Shown here one piece after another: positions 6,172 to 11,674 of a stretch of DNA of 11,674 nt. Source of the stretch: CAZEJK01 sp964512045 (GTDB taxonomy: Bacteria > Acidobacteriota > Thermoanaerobaculia > Thermoanaerobaculales > Sulfomarinibacteraceae); NCBI GenBank assembly GCA_964512045.1, contig CAZEJK010000159.1, positions 1 through 11,674 on the forward strand, in the 5' to 3' direction. Positions within the stretch are counted from its first letter, which is position 1; every line of letters starts with the position of its first letter. The translations under genes and the position numbers were made by a program. The notes beneath the pieces were generated by a model. It did not search any database, was not told the DNA's origin, and was given only the letters and a program-made list of their open reading frames with translations.

Positions 6172-6529
6172 AGTGATTCCTCCTCCGTGGTGTGGGTTGA
6201 TGGGTGGTGCGAACGCTCTGGCTCGCGGCTTCGGGTCACTGGGTTGGTGGGGTCTGCGCTACGGATCGTGCATCGGTCTGGTCTCCTTTCGTCGAGCTGC
6301 ACGGACCTAGAGCAACCCCGGTGCCAAGGCTGGAAGAGATCTCTAAATACCTGCTATACAAACACTTCTTTGGGAATCAGCAGAGTCTCAGCGTACGTCG
6401 ACCGTCAGTGTTTTCGTCGCTTCTGCGTGTTCAGCGCAGGACCAGGGGTGTCATAGTTTTCTGTCACCGTCAGTGACACGGGCGCCATGGCGCCGCTGGG
6501 CCCCAACTCTGGTAAGATTCGGTCGCCTC
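6172..6529. other. Divergent intergenic regulatory region (comEA-like / kinase)
   Basis: This 358-bp region is clearly more AT-rich in the middle than the surrounding genes. On the + strand an extended -10, TGCTATACA (6352-6360), is visible without a good -35. ACCGTCAGTG occurs twice as a direct repeat (6401-6410 and 6466-6475). The second copy sits in an inverted repeat, TGTCAC-CGTCA-GTGACA (about 6463-6479). A 14-base perfect palindrome, GGCGCCATGGCGCC, follows at 6481-6494. On the minus strand a strong ribosome binding site leads a four-codon frame (6259-6273). No supported gene lies within it. Confidence 0.6.
6510..6518 (+). promoter_or_regulatory. Possible extended -10 promoter of the kinase operon
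   Basis: TGGTAAGAT fits TGnTATAAT with one or two changes and lies 11 bases before the kinase ATG. Transcription would start about 4-5 bases before the ATG, giving an almost leaderless mRNA; no ribosome binding site is seen between. The palindrome at 6481-6494 lies just upstream, where a regulator could act. Confidence 0.35.
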
Positions 6530-7213
6530 ATGAGGTCTGCGCCGCTACCGTTCCGCCATATCGCCGTCGAGGGCCCCATCGGCGTGGGAAAGACCTCCCT
6601 CGTCCAGCTGCTCGCCAAGCGGTTTGAAGGGGTCATGATTCTGGAGGACGTGGAGAACCCGTTCCTGTCGGCGTTTTATGAAGGGCGGCCCGGGTCTAGC
6701 TTCCAGGTGCAGATGTACTTCCTGCTCTCACGGTTCCAGCAGCAACGGGAGCTGGCGCAGATGAGCCTGTTCCACCAGCTCGTGCTGTGCGACTACACCT
6801 TTGCCAAGGACCGCATCTTCGCCTACCTCAACCTGGACGACTCCGATCTGGCGCTGTATGAGAAGGTGTACCCGACGCTCGAGCCGGAGGTGCCGAAGCC
6901 GGAGCTGGTGATCTACATGCAGGCTGCCGTGCCCGTGCTGATGGAGCGGGTTCGCCGTCGCGGTCGCGACTACGAGCGCACCATCGAGGCCGACTACCTG
7001 CAGCGGCTGAGCGAGGCGTACTCGTACTTCTTCTTCCACTACCGCGAGACACCACTGCTGGTCGTCAACACTGACGAGATCGACTTCGTCCACAACCCCG
7101 CAGACCTCGAGGGGTTCATCGAGCAGATCCGCCGGTGCCGGCGCGGAACGCACGTGTATGTCCCCCTCGGCGCCGACTCCGACACACCGCTCTCGCCCGG
7201 TCCGAGCGAGTAG
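6530..7213 (+). CDS. Deoxynucleoside kinase (dGK/dAK/dCK family)
   Basis: These cytoplasmic enzymes phosphorylate deoxynucleosides to 5'-monophosphates in DNA precursor salvage. The 227-residue protein has an N-terminal P-loop GPIGVGKTS (15-23), LEDVENPFL (38-46) whose Glu39 is the likely catalytic base region, CDYTFAKDRIFA (87-98) with the conserved Asp-Arg pair, and an arginine-rich lid RVRRRGRDYERTI (140-152) that closes over ATP phosphates. NTDEIDF near the C-terminus is also typical. The ATG at 6530 gives a short N-terminal extension before the first beta strand; an earlier GTG in frame would add 19 residues without homology. The gene is first of five closely spaced genes, and the PanD-like gene follows after 28 bases. 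Which base it prefers cannot be read from sequence. Confidence 0.9.
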   Translation: MRSAPLPFRHIAVEGPIGVGKTSLVQLLAKRFEGVMILEDVENPFLSAFYEGRPGSSFQVQMYFLLSRFQQQRELAQMSLFHQLVLCDYTFAKDRIFAYLNLDDSDLALYEKVYPTLEPEVPKPELVIYMQAAVPVLMERVRRRGRDYERTIEADYLQRLSEAYSYFFFHYRETPLLVVNTDEIDFVHNPADLEGFIEQIRRCRRGTHVYVPLGADSDTPLSPGPSE

Positions 7214-7241
7214 GCTGCTCCATCCGAGAGACGAGGCCGTC

Positions 7242-7625
7242 ATGCTACTGCGATCGTTCGTGCGCTCCATGATCGAAGGTCTGGAGATCACAGACCACCA
7301 GCCGGGCAGCCCCGGCGGCCTGGTGCTGCCAGCCGAGCTGCTGGAAGCGGCGGATCTCGACGTTCTCGAGCAGGTTCGGGTACTGCCGCAGACGGGCGAC
7401 GGCACACCGCTCACGACCGTCCTGCTGGCCCACTCAGGTCGCTCTGTGATCGCCCGCGGTACCGTCGCGGCACAGCTGCCCGTTGGTTCCATCGTGTCTG
7501 TCACCGCATTCTGCGACCTGGACCGGGAGGAGGTCGCCGACCACCGGGCTCGCCTGGTGCAGCTCGCCGACAACCGGCCGATGGCAATCGCCGACCTCGC
7601 CGTGGCCGACGAGGTCGAGGAGTAG
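7242..7625 (+). CDS. PanD-fold protein lacking aspartate decarboxylase catalytic residues
   Basis: Compared from memory with E. coli PanD (aspartate 1-decarboxylase, which makes beta-alanine for pantothenate), the 127-residue sequence aligns along most of its length with one two-residue deletion. RSFVRSMIEGLEIT matches RTMLQGKLHRVKVT, LPAELLEAADLDVLEQVRV matches the IDQDFLDAAGILENEAIDI region, and LPVGSIVSVTAF matches SVGDIVIIASF. The residues PanD needs are changed: the Gly24-Ser25 cleavage pair becomes Gly25-Gly26, Lys9 becomes Met10, Tyr58 becomes Val and Asn72 becomes Arg. A Gly-Ser pair exists three residues upstream (22-23) but is followed by Pro. Self-cleavage and pyruvoyl formation therefore look impossible or altered. 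The ATG at 7242 follows GAGG and gives the PanD N-terminus. It lies between the kinase and a glycosyltransferase, 9 bases before the latter. The role is unknown; a binding or regulatory protein with the PanD barrel is an inference. Confidence 0.72.
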   Translation: MLLRSFVRSMIEGLEITDHQPGSPGGLVLPAELLEAADLDVLEQVRVLPQTGDGTPLTTVLLAHSGRSVIARGTVAAQLPVGSIVSVTAFCDLDREEVADHRARLVQLADNRPMAIADLAVADEVEE

Positions 7626-7634
7626 CCCGAACCC

Positions 7635-8678
7635 GTGCCGGAACCGCGTGTCGAGCCCCGTCCCTCCACGCCGTTCGACGTGGTCATGGTCACCCACAAC
7701 CACGCGGACACGGTGGCGACCGCCCTCGCAGCCGTCTGCGCTCAGGAGCCACCGCCGGAACGGGTTGTCGTCATCGACAACGCCTCCTCCGACGGCTCCG
7801 CCGACGAGGTGGAGGCCTCCGACCACGGCGGTCTGGTCCAGCTGGTCCGCGAGCCCACCAACACCGGCTTCTGCGCCGCGGTGAACCACGCCCTGCGGCT
7901 CTCGTCATCCCCCTGGGTTCTCCTCCTGAACCCGGACTGCGCCCCGCGGCCCGACTTCGTCCGCCGGCTGCGGGCCGCTGCCGTATCCGTCAAACGTCCG
8001 GATCTCGTGGGGTCGGTCACCGGCCAGCTGCTCCGCGCCGACGGCCGGGATCTGGAGGCCAACGGGATCGTCGACGCCGCCGGGATGGTCGTCACCGCCA
8101 GCGGCCGTCACCTCGACCGCAGTGCCGGCAAACCCGCGGCGAGCCTGTCTGAGGAGTGCGCTTGGGTGTTCGGGGGCACCGGTGCTGCGCTGCTGCTCCG
8201 ACGGGCGGCGCTCGAGGACGTGGCGTACCCGGACGGGCAGGTGCTTCCGGAGAGCTTCTTCGCCTACCGCGAGGATGCGGAGCTGGCGTGGCGGCTGCAG
8301 CTGCGCGGCTGGCGCTGCCTGTACGTACCGCAGGCAGTGGCCGTGCACCGCCGGGGGTTACGACCCGAGCGCGGCCGGCAGCAGACGACGGTGGCAAACT
8401 ACCACTCGGTCAAGAACCGCTTCCTCCTGCGTATGCACTGCGCCGACTGGCGCTGGCATCTCCGCTTCCTACCATGGTGGCTACTGCGCGATCTTCTTGT
8501 CGTGGTGGCGTGCGCAACGATCGAGCGCAGCTCATGGCGGGCCCTGGGGGAGGCGCTGCGCTGGCGGCGCGACGCCCTCGAGCGGCGGGAGTGGGTGCTC
8601 TCCAGAGCAATCACTCCCCGACAGACGCGCGACTGGTTCCGTAGAAAGACCAGGGTGCGATCCGTGGAGGCGATGTGA
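7635..8678 (+). CDS. Family 2 glycosyltransferase (rhamnosyltransferase-like)
   Basis: The enzyme would transfer a sugar from a nucleotide donor to a lipid-linked glycan at the inner face of the membrane. GT-A motifs are clear: VVMVTHNHADTV near the N-terminus, VIDNASSDGS (46-55), NTGFCAAVNHAL (76-87) and LLNPDC (97-102), in place of the DxD metal site as in WbbL-type rhamnosyltransferases. FFAYREDAELAWRLQLRGW contains the acidic pair expected for the catalytic base. A hydrophobic stretch near the C-terminus (LRFLPWWLLRDLLVVVACA) may attach it to the membrane. Length is 347 residues. The GTG start lies 9 bases after the PanD-like gene, and the next gene overlaps by GTGA. Family sure, donor sugar uncertain. 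Confidence 0.88.
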   Translation: MPEPRVEPRPSTPFDVVMVTHNHADTVATALAAVCAQEPPPERVVVIDNASSDGSADEVEASDHGGLVQLVREPTNTGFCAAVNHALRLSSSPWVLLLNPDCAPRPDFVRRLRAAAVSVKRPDLVGSVTGQLLRADGRDLEANGIVDAAGMVVTASGRHLDRSAGKPAASLSEECAWVFGGTGAALLLRRAALEDVAYPDGQVLPESFFAYREDAELAWRLQLRGWRCLYVPQAVAVHRRGLRPERGRQQTTVANYHSVKNRFLLRMHCADWRWHLRFLPWWLLRDLLVVVACATIERSSWRALGEALRWRRDALERREWVLSRAITPRQTRDWFRRKTRVRSVEAM

Positions 8679-9766
8679 GAGTGGCCATCCTCGGGACCCG
8701 CGGGGTACCGGGCGCGTACGGCGGGTTCGAGACGTTTGCCGAGGAGCTGGGCCGGCGGCTGGTGGACCGCGGCCATCGGGTCACCGTGTACGGACGTCCC
8801 GGCTTTGTCGACCGCCGGCTCGGCAGCTGGCGCGGCATGGATCTCGTGGTCCTGCCCGCGATCCGCTCGAAGCACATGGAGACCGTCAGCCATACACTGG
8901 TCTCGGCGCTGCACGCCACACGCCAGAGGTTCGATGTGGCGCTCATGTGCAACGCCGCCAACGCCCCATGGATCCGGATCCTGCAGCAGGCCGGAATCCC
9001 GGTCGCACTCAACGTGGACGGCCTCGAGCGCAAGCGACGCAAGTGGGGCCGCGCGGGCCGCAGCTATTACAGGCTGTGTGAGCGGCTCGCCGCGGACCTT
9101 CCCGACGCCCTGATCACCGACGCCGAGGTCATCCGACGCTACTACCGCCGGATCTACCGTGCGGACTCCAGCATGATCGCCTACGGCGGCGATCTGGAGG
9201 CGCCGACGGGTGACGACCAGCTCCGCCAGCTTGGCGTTTCGCCGGGCGAGTACCTGCTCTATGTTTCACGCTTCGAGCCGGAGAACAACCCGGACCGGGT
9301 GGTCGCCGCCTACCGCAGCGTGCCTGGCGACCGTCGCCTGGTGATGGTCGGCGGCGCACCCTACGCGGCCGGTCTGACCCGGCGGGTCACCGAGCTTGCC
9401 GATCAGCGGGTCGCGTTGCCGGGACCGATCTACGGCGAAGGCTACCGACAGCTCCTGTTCGGCTGCCGGCTGTACATCCACGCCACCGAGGTGGGCGGCA
9501 CCCATCCGGCGCTGGTCGAGGCCATGGGTGCAGGACGGCCGGTCCTGTTCTACGATACGCCCGAGAACCGGGAGGTGGTCGGCGACGCCGGCGTCCCGTT
9601 CACCTTCACTGGTCCACGTGCACTGGAGCAGAGAGTGGAGCAGCTTCTCGACGACGACGAGCGTCTCGCCGACCTCGGCGCCCGCGCGAAGAGGAGGGTG
9701 GGAGAGCGCTACCGGTGGGACGACGTGGCGAGCGCCTACGAGGAGCTCCTGGAGAGCCTGTGCTGA
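8675..9766 (+). CDS. DUF1972/GT4-type glycosyltransferase
   Basis: The N-terminus has the DUF1972 signature VAILGTRGVPGAYGGFETFA, found in GT-B glycosyltransferases such as streptococcal rhamnosyltransferases of the Cps2T/RgpA type. The C-terminal Rossmann domain shows YLLYVSRFEPENNPD, RRLVMVGGAPY and the donor-binding ATEVGGTHPALVEAMGAGRP with its two glutamates. Total length is 363 residues, usual for the family. The GTG start overlaps the previous stop as GTGA and follows GGAGG (8666-8670) by four bases. It would add a later sugar of the same polysaccharide unit as its neighbours. The donor (perhaps rhamnose) is inferred only from family members. Confidence 0.88.
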   Translation: MRVAILGTRGVPGAYGGFETFAEELGRRLVDRGHRVTVYGRPGFVDRRLGSWRGMDLVVLPAIRSKHMETVSHTLVSALHATRQRFDVALMCNAANAPWIRILQQAGIPVALNVDGLERKRRKWGRAGRSYYRLCERLAADLPDALITDAEVIRRYYRRIYRADSSMIAYGGDLEAPTGDDQLRQLGVSPGEYLLYVSRFEPENNPDRVVAAYRSVPGDRRLVMVGGAPYAAGLTRRVTELADQRVALPGPIYGEGYRQLLFGCRLYIHATEVGGTHPALVEAMGAGRPVLFYDTPENREVVGDAGVPFTFTGPRALEQRVEQLLDDDERLADLGARAKRRVGERYRWDDVASAYEELLESLC

Positions 9767-11187
9767 AGGAACGCGCACGCCTCGTTGCCTACTGGGTATG
9801 GACCGCCGACCTGGTCCTCACCACCCTGGCGTTCTTGCTCGCCTGGTGGATCCGCTCTGCCCTCGGCCCCCGCCTGTTCCCGTCCCTGTTCCCCACCGAG
9901 CTGTACCCGCTCACACGCTACCTGGGTCTGCTCCCGTTCGTCCTGCTGATCTGGACGGTGCTGCTGGTCACCCGAGAGGCGTACACCTCCCGACGGACCG
10001 TGAGCCTGCACCGCGAAGGCTGGCAGGTGGTTCAGGTGGTTGTGATCGGCTCGCTCACCCTGGCCGCGTCCGGCTGGCTGTTGCGCCTCGAGTTCGTCTC
10101 GCGGCCGTTCCTGATCCTGTTCGCAGTCCTCGATCTGGCGTTCCTGCTTACTGCCAAGCTGGTCATCCGGCTGCTCGCCCGCAACGTCCGCGAGCGCGGC
10201 TACAACTACCGCGAGCTGCTGATCGTCGGGATCAACCACCGTTCAGAGGAGATCGCCAGGATCATCGTCGAGCACCCGTACTGGGGTCTCAAGCTCGTCG
10301 GCTTCGTCGCCCCGAACGGCGACGCACCGGAGACGTTCGCCGGCTTGCCAGTGCTCGGTCAGGCCGACGACCTGCCGCGGATCCTGCAGGAGCAGGTGGT
10401 GGACGAGGTGCTCTTCGTTCTTTCCAAGCGACAGCTGGCAGACTTCGAGGAGTCGTTCCTGCTCTGCTCGGAGCTCGGCATCCGCGCCCGCGTCGCCCTG
10501 TTCTTCCAGCGAATGAAGGCTCGGGTCGTCCTCGAGGAGCTGGAGGGGATCCCCTTGCTGACGTTCACCACCACCCCGGGCGCCCCGTTCCCGGTGTTCC
10601 TCAAGCGCATGATGGACCTGACGGTCGCCGCCGCCGGCCTGCTCGTCCTGGCGCCTTTCCTGCTCGCCATCGCTACGGCCATCCGATTGACCTCCTCCGG
10701 CCCCGCCTTGTTCCGGCAGGTGCGCTGCGGCCTGAACGGTCGACGGTTCACCCTGTACAAGTTCCGCACCATGGTCGCCGGCGCCGAGGCTCAGCAGGCC
10801 GCCCTCGCGCATCTCAACGAGGTGGACGGACCGGTGTTCAAGGTTCGCCGCGACCCGCGGGTCACCGGGATCGGCCGGCTGCTGCGGCGGTTTTCGCTGG
10901 ATGAGCTCCCACAGCTGATCAACGTGCTCGCCGGCGACATGTCCCTGGTTGGCCCCCGGCCGCCGCTGCCCGAGGAGGTCACCCAGTACGAGCGCTGGCA
11001 GCGCCGTCGGCTCTCCATGAAGCCCGGCATGACCGGTCTCTGGCAGGTCTCCGGCCGCTCCGAGGTGGACTTCACCACCTGGATGCACCTCGACCTCGCC
11101 TACATCGACCAGTGGTCGCTCTGGCTCGACCTCAAGATCCTCGCCAAGACCCTCCCCGCGGTGCTGTCGGCCAAGGGCGCCGCGTAG
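9760..11187 (+). CDS. Polyprenyl-phosphate sugar-1-phosphate transferase (WbaP/WcaJ-like)
   Basis: This membrane enzyme starts polysaccharide synthesis by moving a sugar 1-phosphate from a nucleotide sugar to undecaprenyl phosphate. The 475-residue chain has four to five hydrophobic helices in the first ~140 residues, then a nucleotide-binding-like middle domain (ELLIVGINHRSEEIARII, VDEVLFVLSK). The catalytic domain begins at KRMMDLTVAAAGLLVLAPF (282 on), with LYKFRTM, VFKVRRDPRVTGIGRLLRR, the Asp-Glu dyad in SLDELPQL (381-382), GDMSLVGPRPPLPEEV and KPGMTGLWQVSGRS. All key motifs are intact. The GTG start overlaps the preceding stop by seven bases with GGAG five bases upstream; earlier in-frame starts lie deep in the previous gene. 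No flippase or polymerase gene is in the window. Confidence 0.93.
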   Translation: MLKERARLVAYWVWTADLVLTTLAFLLAWWIRSALGPRLFPSLFPTELYPLTRYLGLLPFVLLIWTVLLVTREAYTSRRTVSLHREGWQVVQVVVIGSLTLAASGWLLRLEFVSRPFLILFAVLDLAFLLTAKLVIRLLARNVRERGYNYRELLIVGINHRSEEIARIIVEHPYWGLKLVGFVAPNGDAPETFAGLPVLGQADDLPRILQEQVVDEVLFVLSKRQLADFEESFLLCSELGIRARVALFFQRMKARVVLEELEGIPLLTFTTTPGAPFPVFLKRMMDLTVAAAGLLVLAPFLLAIATAIRLTSSGPALFRQVRCGLNGRRFTLYKFRTMVAGAEAQQAALAHLNEVDGPVFKVRRDPRVTGIGRLLRRFSLDELPQLINVLAGDMSLVGPRPPLPEEVTQYERWQRRRLSMKPGMTGLWQVSGRSEVDFTTWMHLDLAYIDQWSLWLDLKILAKTLPAVLSAKGAA

Positions 11188-11355
11188 CACTCGGCCAATA
11201 CGTCCCGGACACCACGTCATCTCGACCGAGCTGCCATGGCGTTCCGGGTTGCCGCTGCGCATGCGCTTTGGTTCATCCTGTGCAGCACCATGGCGAGTGG
11301 AGAGATCCCGTGGGAGAACCATGGCCTGCCGGTCCCGGTCAACGGCCCCGGGCCG

Positions 11356-11383
11356 GGCCCCGACAGCCGGCAGCCGGAGCCGG
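11356..11383 (+). repeat. CCGG-rich repeat B
   Basis: Matches the reverse complement of 251-278 at 26 of 28 bases, and its last 19 bases match 78-96 with one change. It abuts and slightly overlaps repeat A. Confidence 0.6.
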
Positions 11384-11402
11384 GTGGCTTCGTTGGGTGG
11401 CT
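11380..11402 (+). repeat. Intergenic repeat box A, copy 1
   Basis: Identical over 23 bases to the reverse complement of 30-52. A GTTGACC motif lies on its minus-strand downstream side (GGTCAAC at 11337-11343), as it does at 120-126 beside the other copy. Confidence 0.75.
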
Positions 11403-11465
11403 CGTGAGCATCGCCAGCGACGCCTGCCACGGCGTAGCCGCGGTGGACGGTTGGGGGAAGCGATG

Positions 11466-11485
11466 CCGGGAGGCTTCGTTGGGTG
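11466..11485 (+). repeat. Intergenic repeat box A, copy 2
   Basis: Matches copy 1 at 19 of 20 bases, in direct orientation 86 bases downstream. The similarity extends, more weakly, through TCGTNAG to about 11493. Confidence 0.65.
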
Positions 11486-11529
11486 TGTCGTAAGGAGCAG
11501 CGCCCTCCCGCGCCAACGCCCCAGGGGGC

Positions 11530-11558
11530 TTGCATCCGCAACCACCTTGTGGCAAAAT
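11530..11558 (+). promoter_or_regulatory. Probable promoter of tRNA-Arg
   Basis: TTGCAT (11530-11535) and CAAAAT (11553-11558) are separated by 17 bases. Transcription would begin near 11565, a few bases before the mature tRNA 5' end, as is common for single tRNA genes. Confidence 0.45.
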
Positions 11559-11572
11559 CCCTCTCCCTGGCT

Positions 11573-11649
11573 GCGCCGGTAGCTCAGTTGGATAGAGCAT
11601 CTGACTACGGATCAGAAGGTTCGGGGTTCGAATCCCTGTCGGCGCGCCA
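11573..11649 (+). tRNA. tRNA-Arg (anticodon ACG), CCA encoded
   Basis: The cloverleaf folds completely. The acceptor stem GCGCCGG pairs with TCGGCGC (one G-T pair). The D arm is GCTC/GAGC with a GG in the loop, and the anticodon stem is TCTGA/TCAGA around loop CTACGGA with ACG at 11607-11609. The T arm CGGGG/CCCTG encloses TTCGAAT. Discriminator G is followed by an encoded CCA (11647-11649). ACG is normally edited to ICG by TadA and then reads CGU, CGC and CGA. The fold and anticodon are unambiguous. Confidence 0.97.
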
Positions 11650-11674
11650 TCTCTCCTTTCGTCGAGATCATCCG

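Larger units (their letters stand above)
11188..11572. other. Intergenic region with repeats A and B, before tRNA-Arg
   Basis: No supported gene. The left part (11188-11340) has two ACCATGG motifs and no clear terminator for the polysaccharide operon. The middle holds repeat B (11356-11383) running into repeat A (11380-11402). A second copy of A starts 86 bases later, at 11466. Between the two A copies GCATCGC (11408-11414) and GCGATGC (11460-11466) are inverted repeats. A frame from ATG 11236 has a signal-peptide-like start, but no ribosome binding site and runs through the repeats. The tRNA promoter is at the right end. Confidence 0.55.

Noticed and set aside
6473..6529. N-terminal extension of the kinase from GTG 6473
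   Set aside because: It would add 19 residues without homology, starts within an inverted repeat and would place the proposed promoter inside the gene.
30..11402. Composite mobile element bounded by the inverted 23-base repeats
   Set aside because: The interior is mostly core genes (selB, kinase, pili, glycan genes), with no transposase or integrase and no target-site duplication visible. Dispersed repeats are simpler.
11236..11493. 85-residue frame with signal-peptide-like N-terminus
   Set aside because: No ribosome binding site is present, and the frame is built largely from repeats A and B, so it is probably a by-product of the repeats.
10243..11541. Long minus-strand open frame opposite the WbaP-like gene
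   Set aside because: It is a shadow of a gene with all catalytic motifs intact, and its product shows no recognisable domain.
1..11674. CRISPR array
   Set aside because: The repeats found are too few, irregularly spaced and in mixed orientation; no cas gene is present.

Overview
The window is about 11.7 kb of GC-rich DNA, dense with genes, from a Gram-negative-type bacterium. It carries a type IV pilin-like protein, a ComEA-like protein, a TonB-C-like secreted protein and a membrane initiator of polysaccharide synthesis. A run of ten Ns points to a draft or metagenome assembly. The phylum cannot be fixed from sequence alone; base composition and gene mix would fit Acidobacteriota or a neighbouring phylum (low confidence).

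Layout. Positions 1-602 hold no convincing gene but have GC-rich repeats and two perfect hairpins. Next comes a secreted protein with two TonB-C-like domains (+), which converges on and overlaps selB (-), the selenocysteine elongation factor. A 96-bp divergent promoter region separates selB from a coupled pair (+): a CYTH phosphate-binding protein and a sugar nucleotidyltransferase. That pair converges, 6 bp apart, on a GspH/FimT-like pseudopilin gene (-) broken by the assembly gap. Upstream of the pseudopilin lies a comEA-like gene (-), with a UUCG-loop terminator between the two.

After a 358-bp regulatory region come five tightly packed + genes that look like one operon: a deoxynucleoside kinase, a PanD-fold protein without PanD catalytic residues, a family 2 glycosyltransferase, a DUF1972/GT4 glycosyltransferase and a WbaP-type polyprenyl-phosphate sugar-1-phosphate transferase. 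The last three would start and extend a surface polysaccharide repeat unit. The window ends with a repeat-bearing intergenic region and a tRNA-Arg(ACG) that has its own promoter.

Most notable observations: the PanD-like probable pseudoenzyme; an intergenic repeat family with copies in opposite orientation at the two window ends; short leaders or leaderless starts at selB, the CYTH gene and the kinase gene; and a secreted protein with duplicated domains and one matched cysteine in each. No complete undescribed defence or mobile system is evident.
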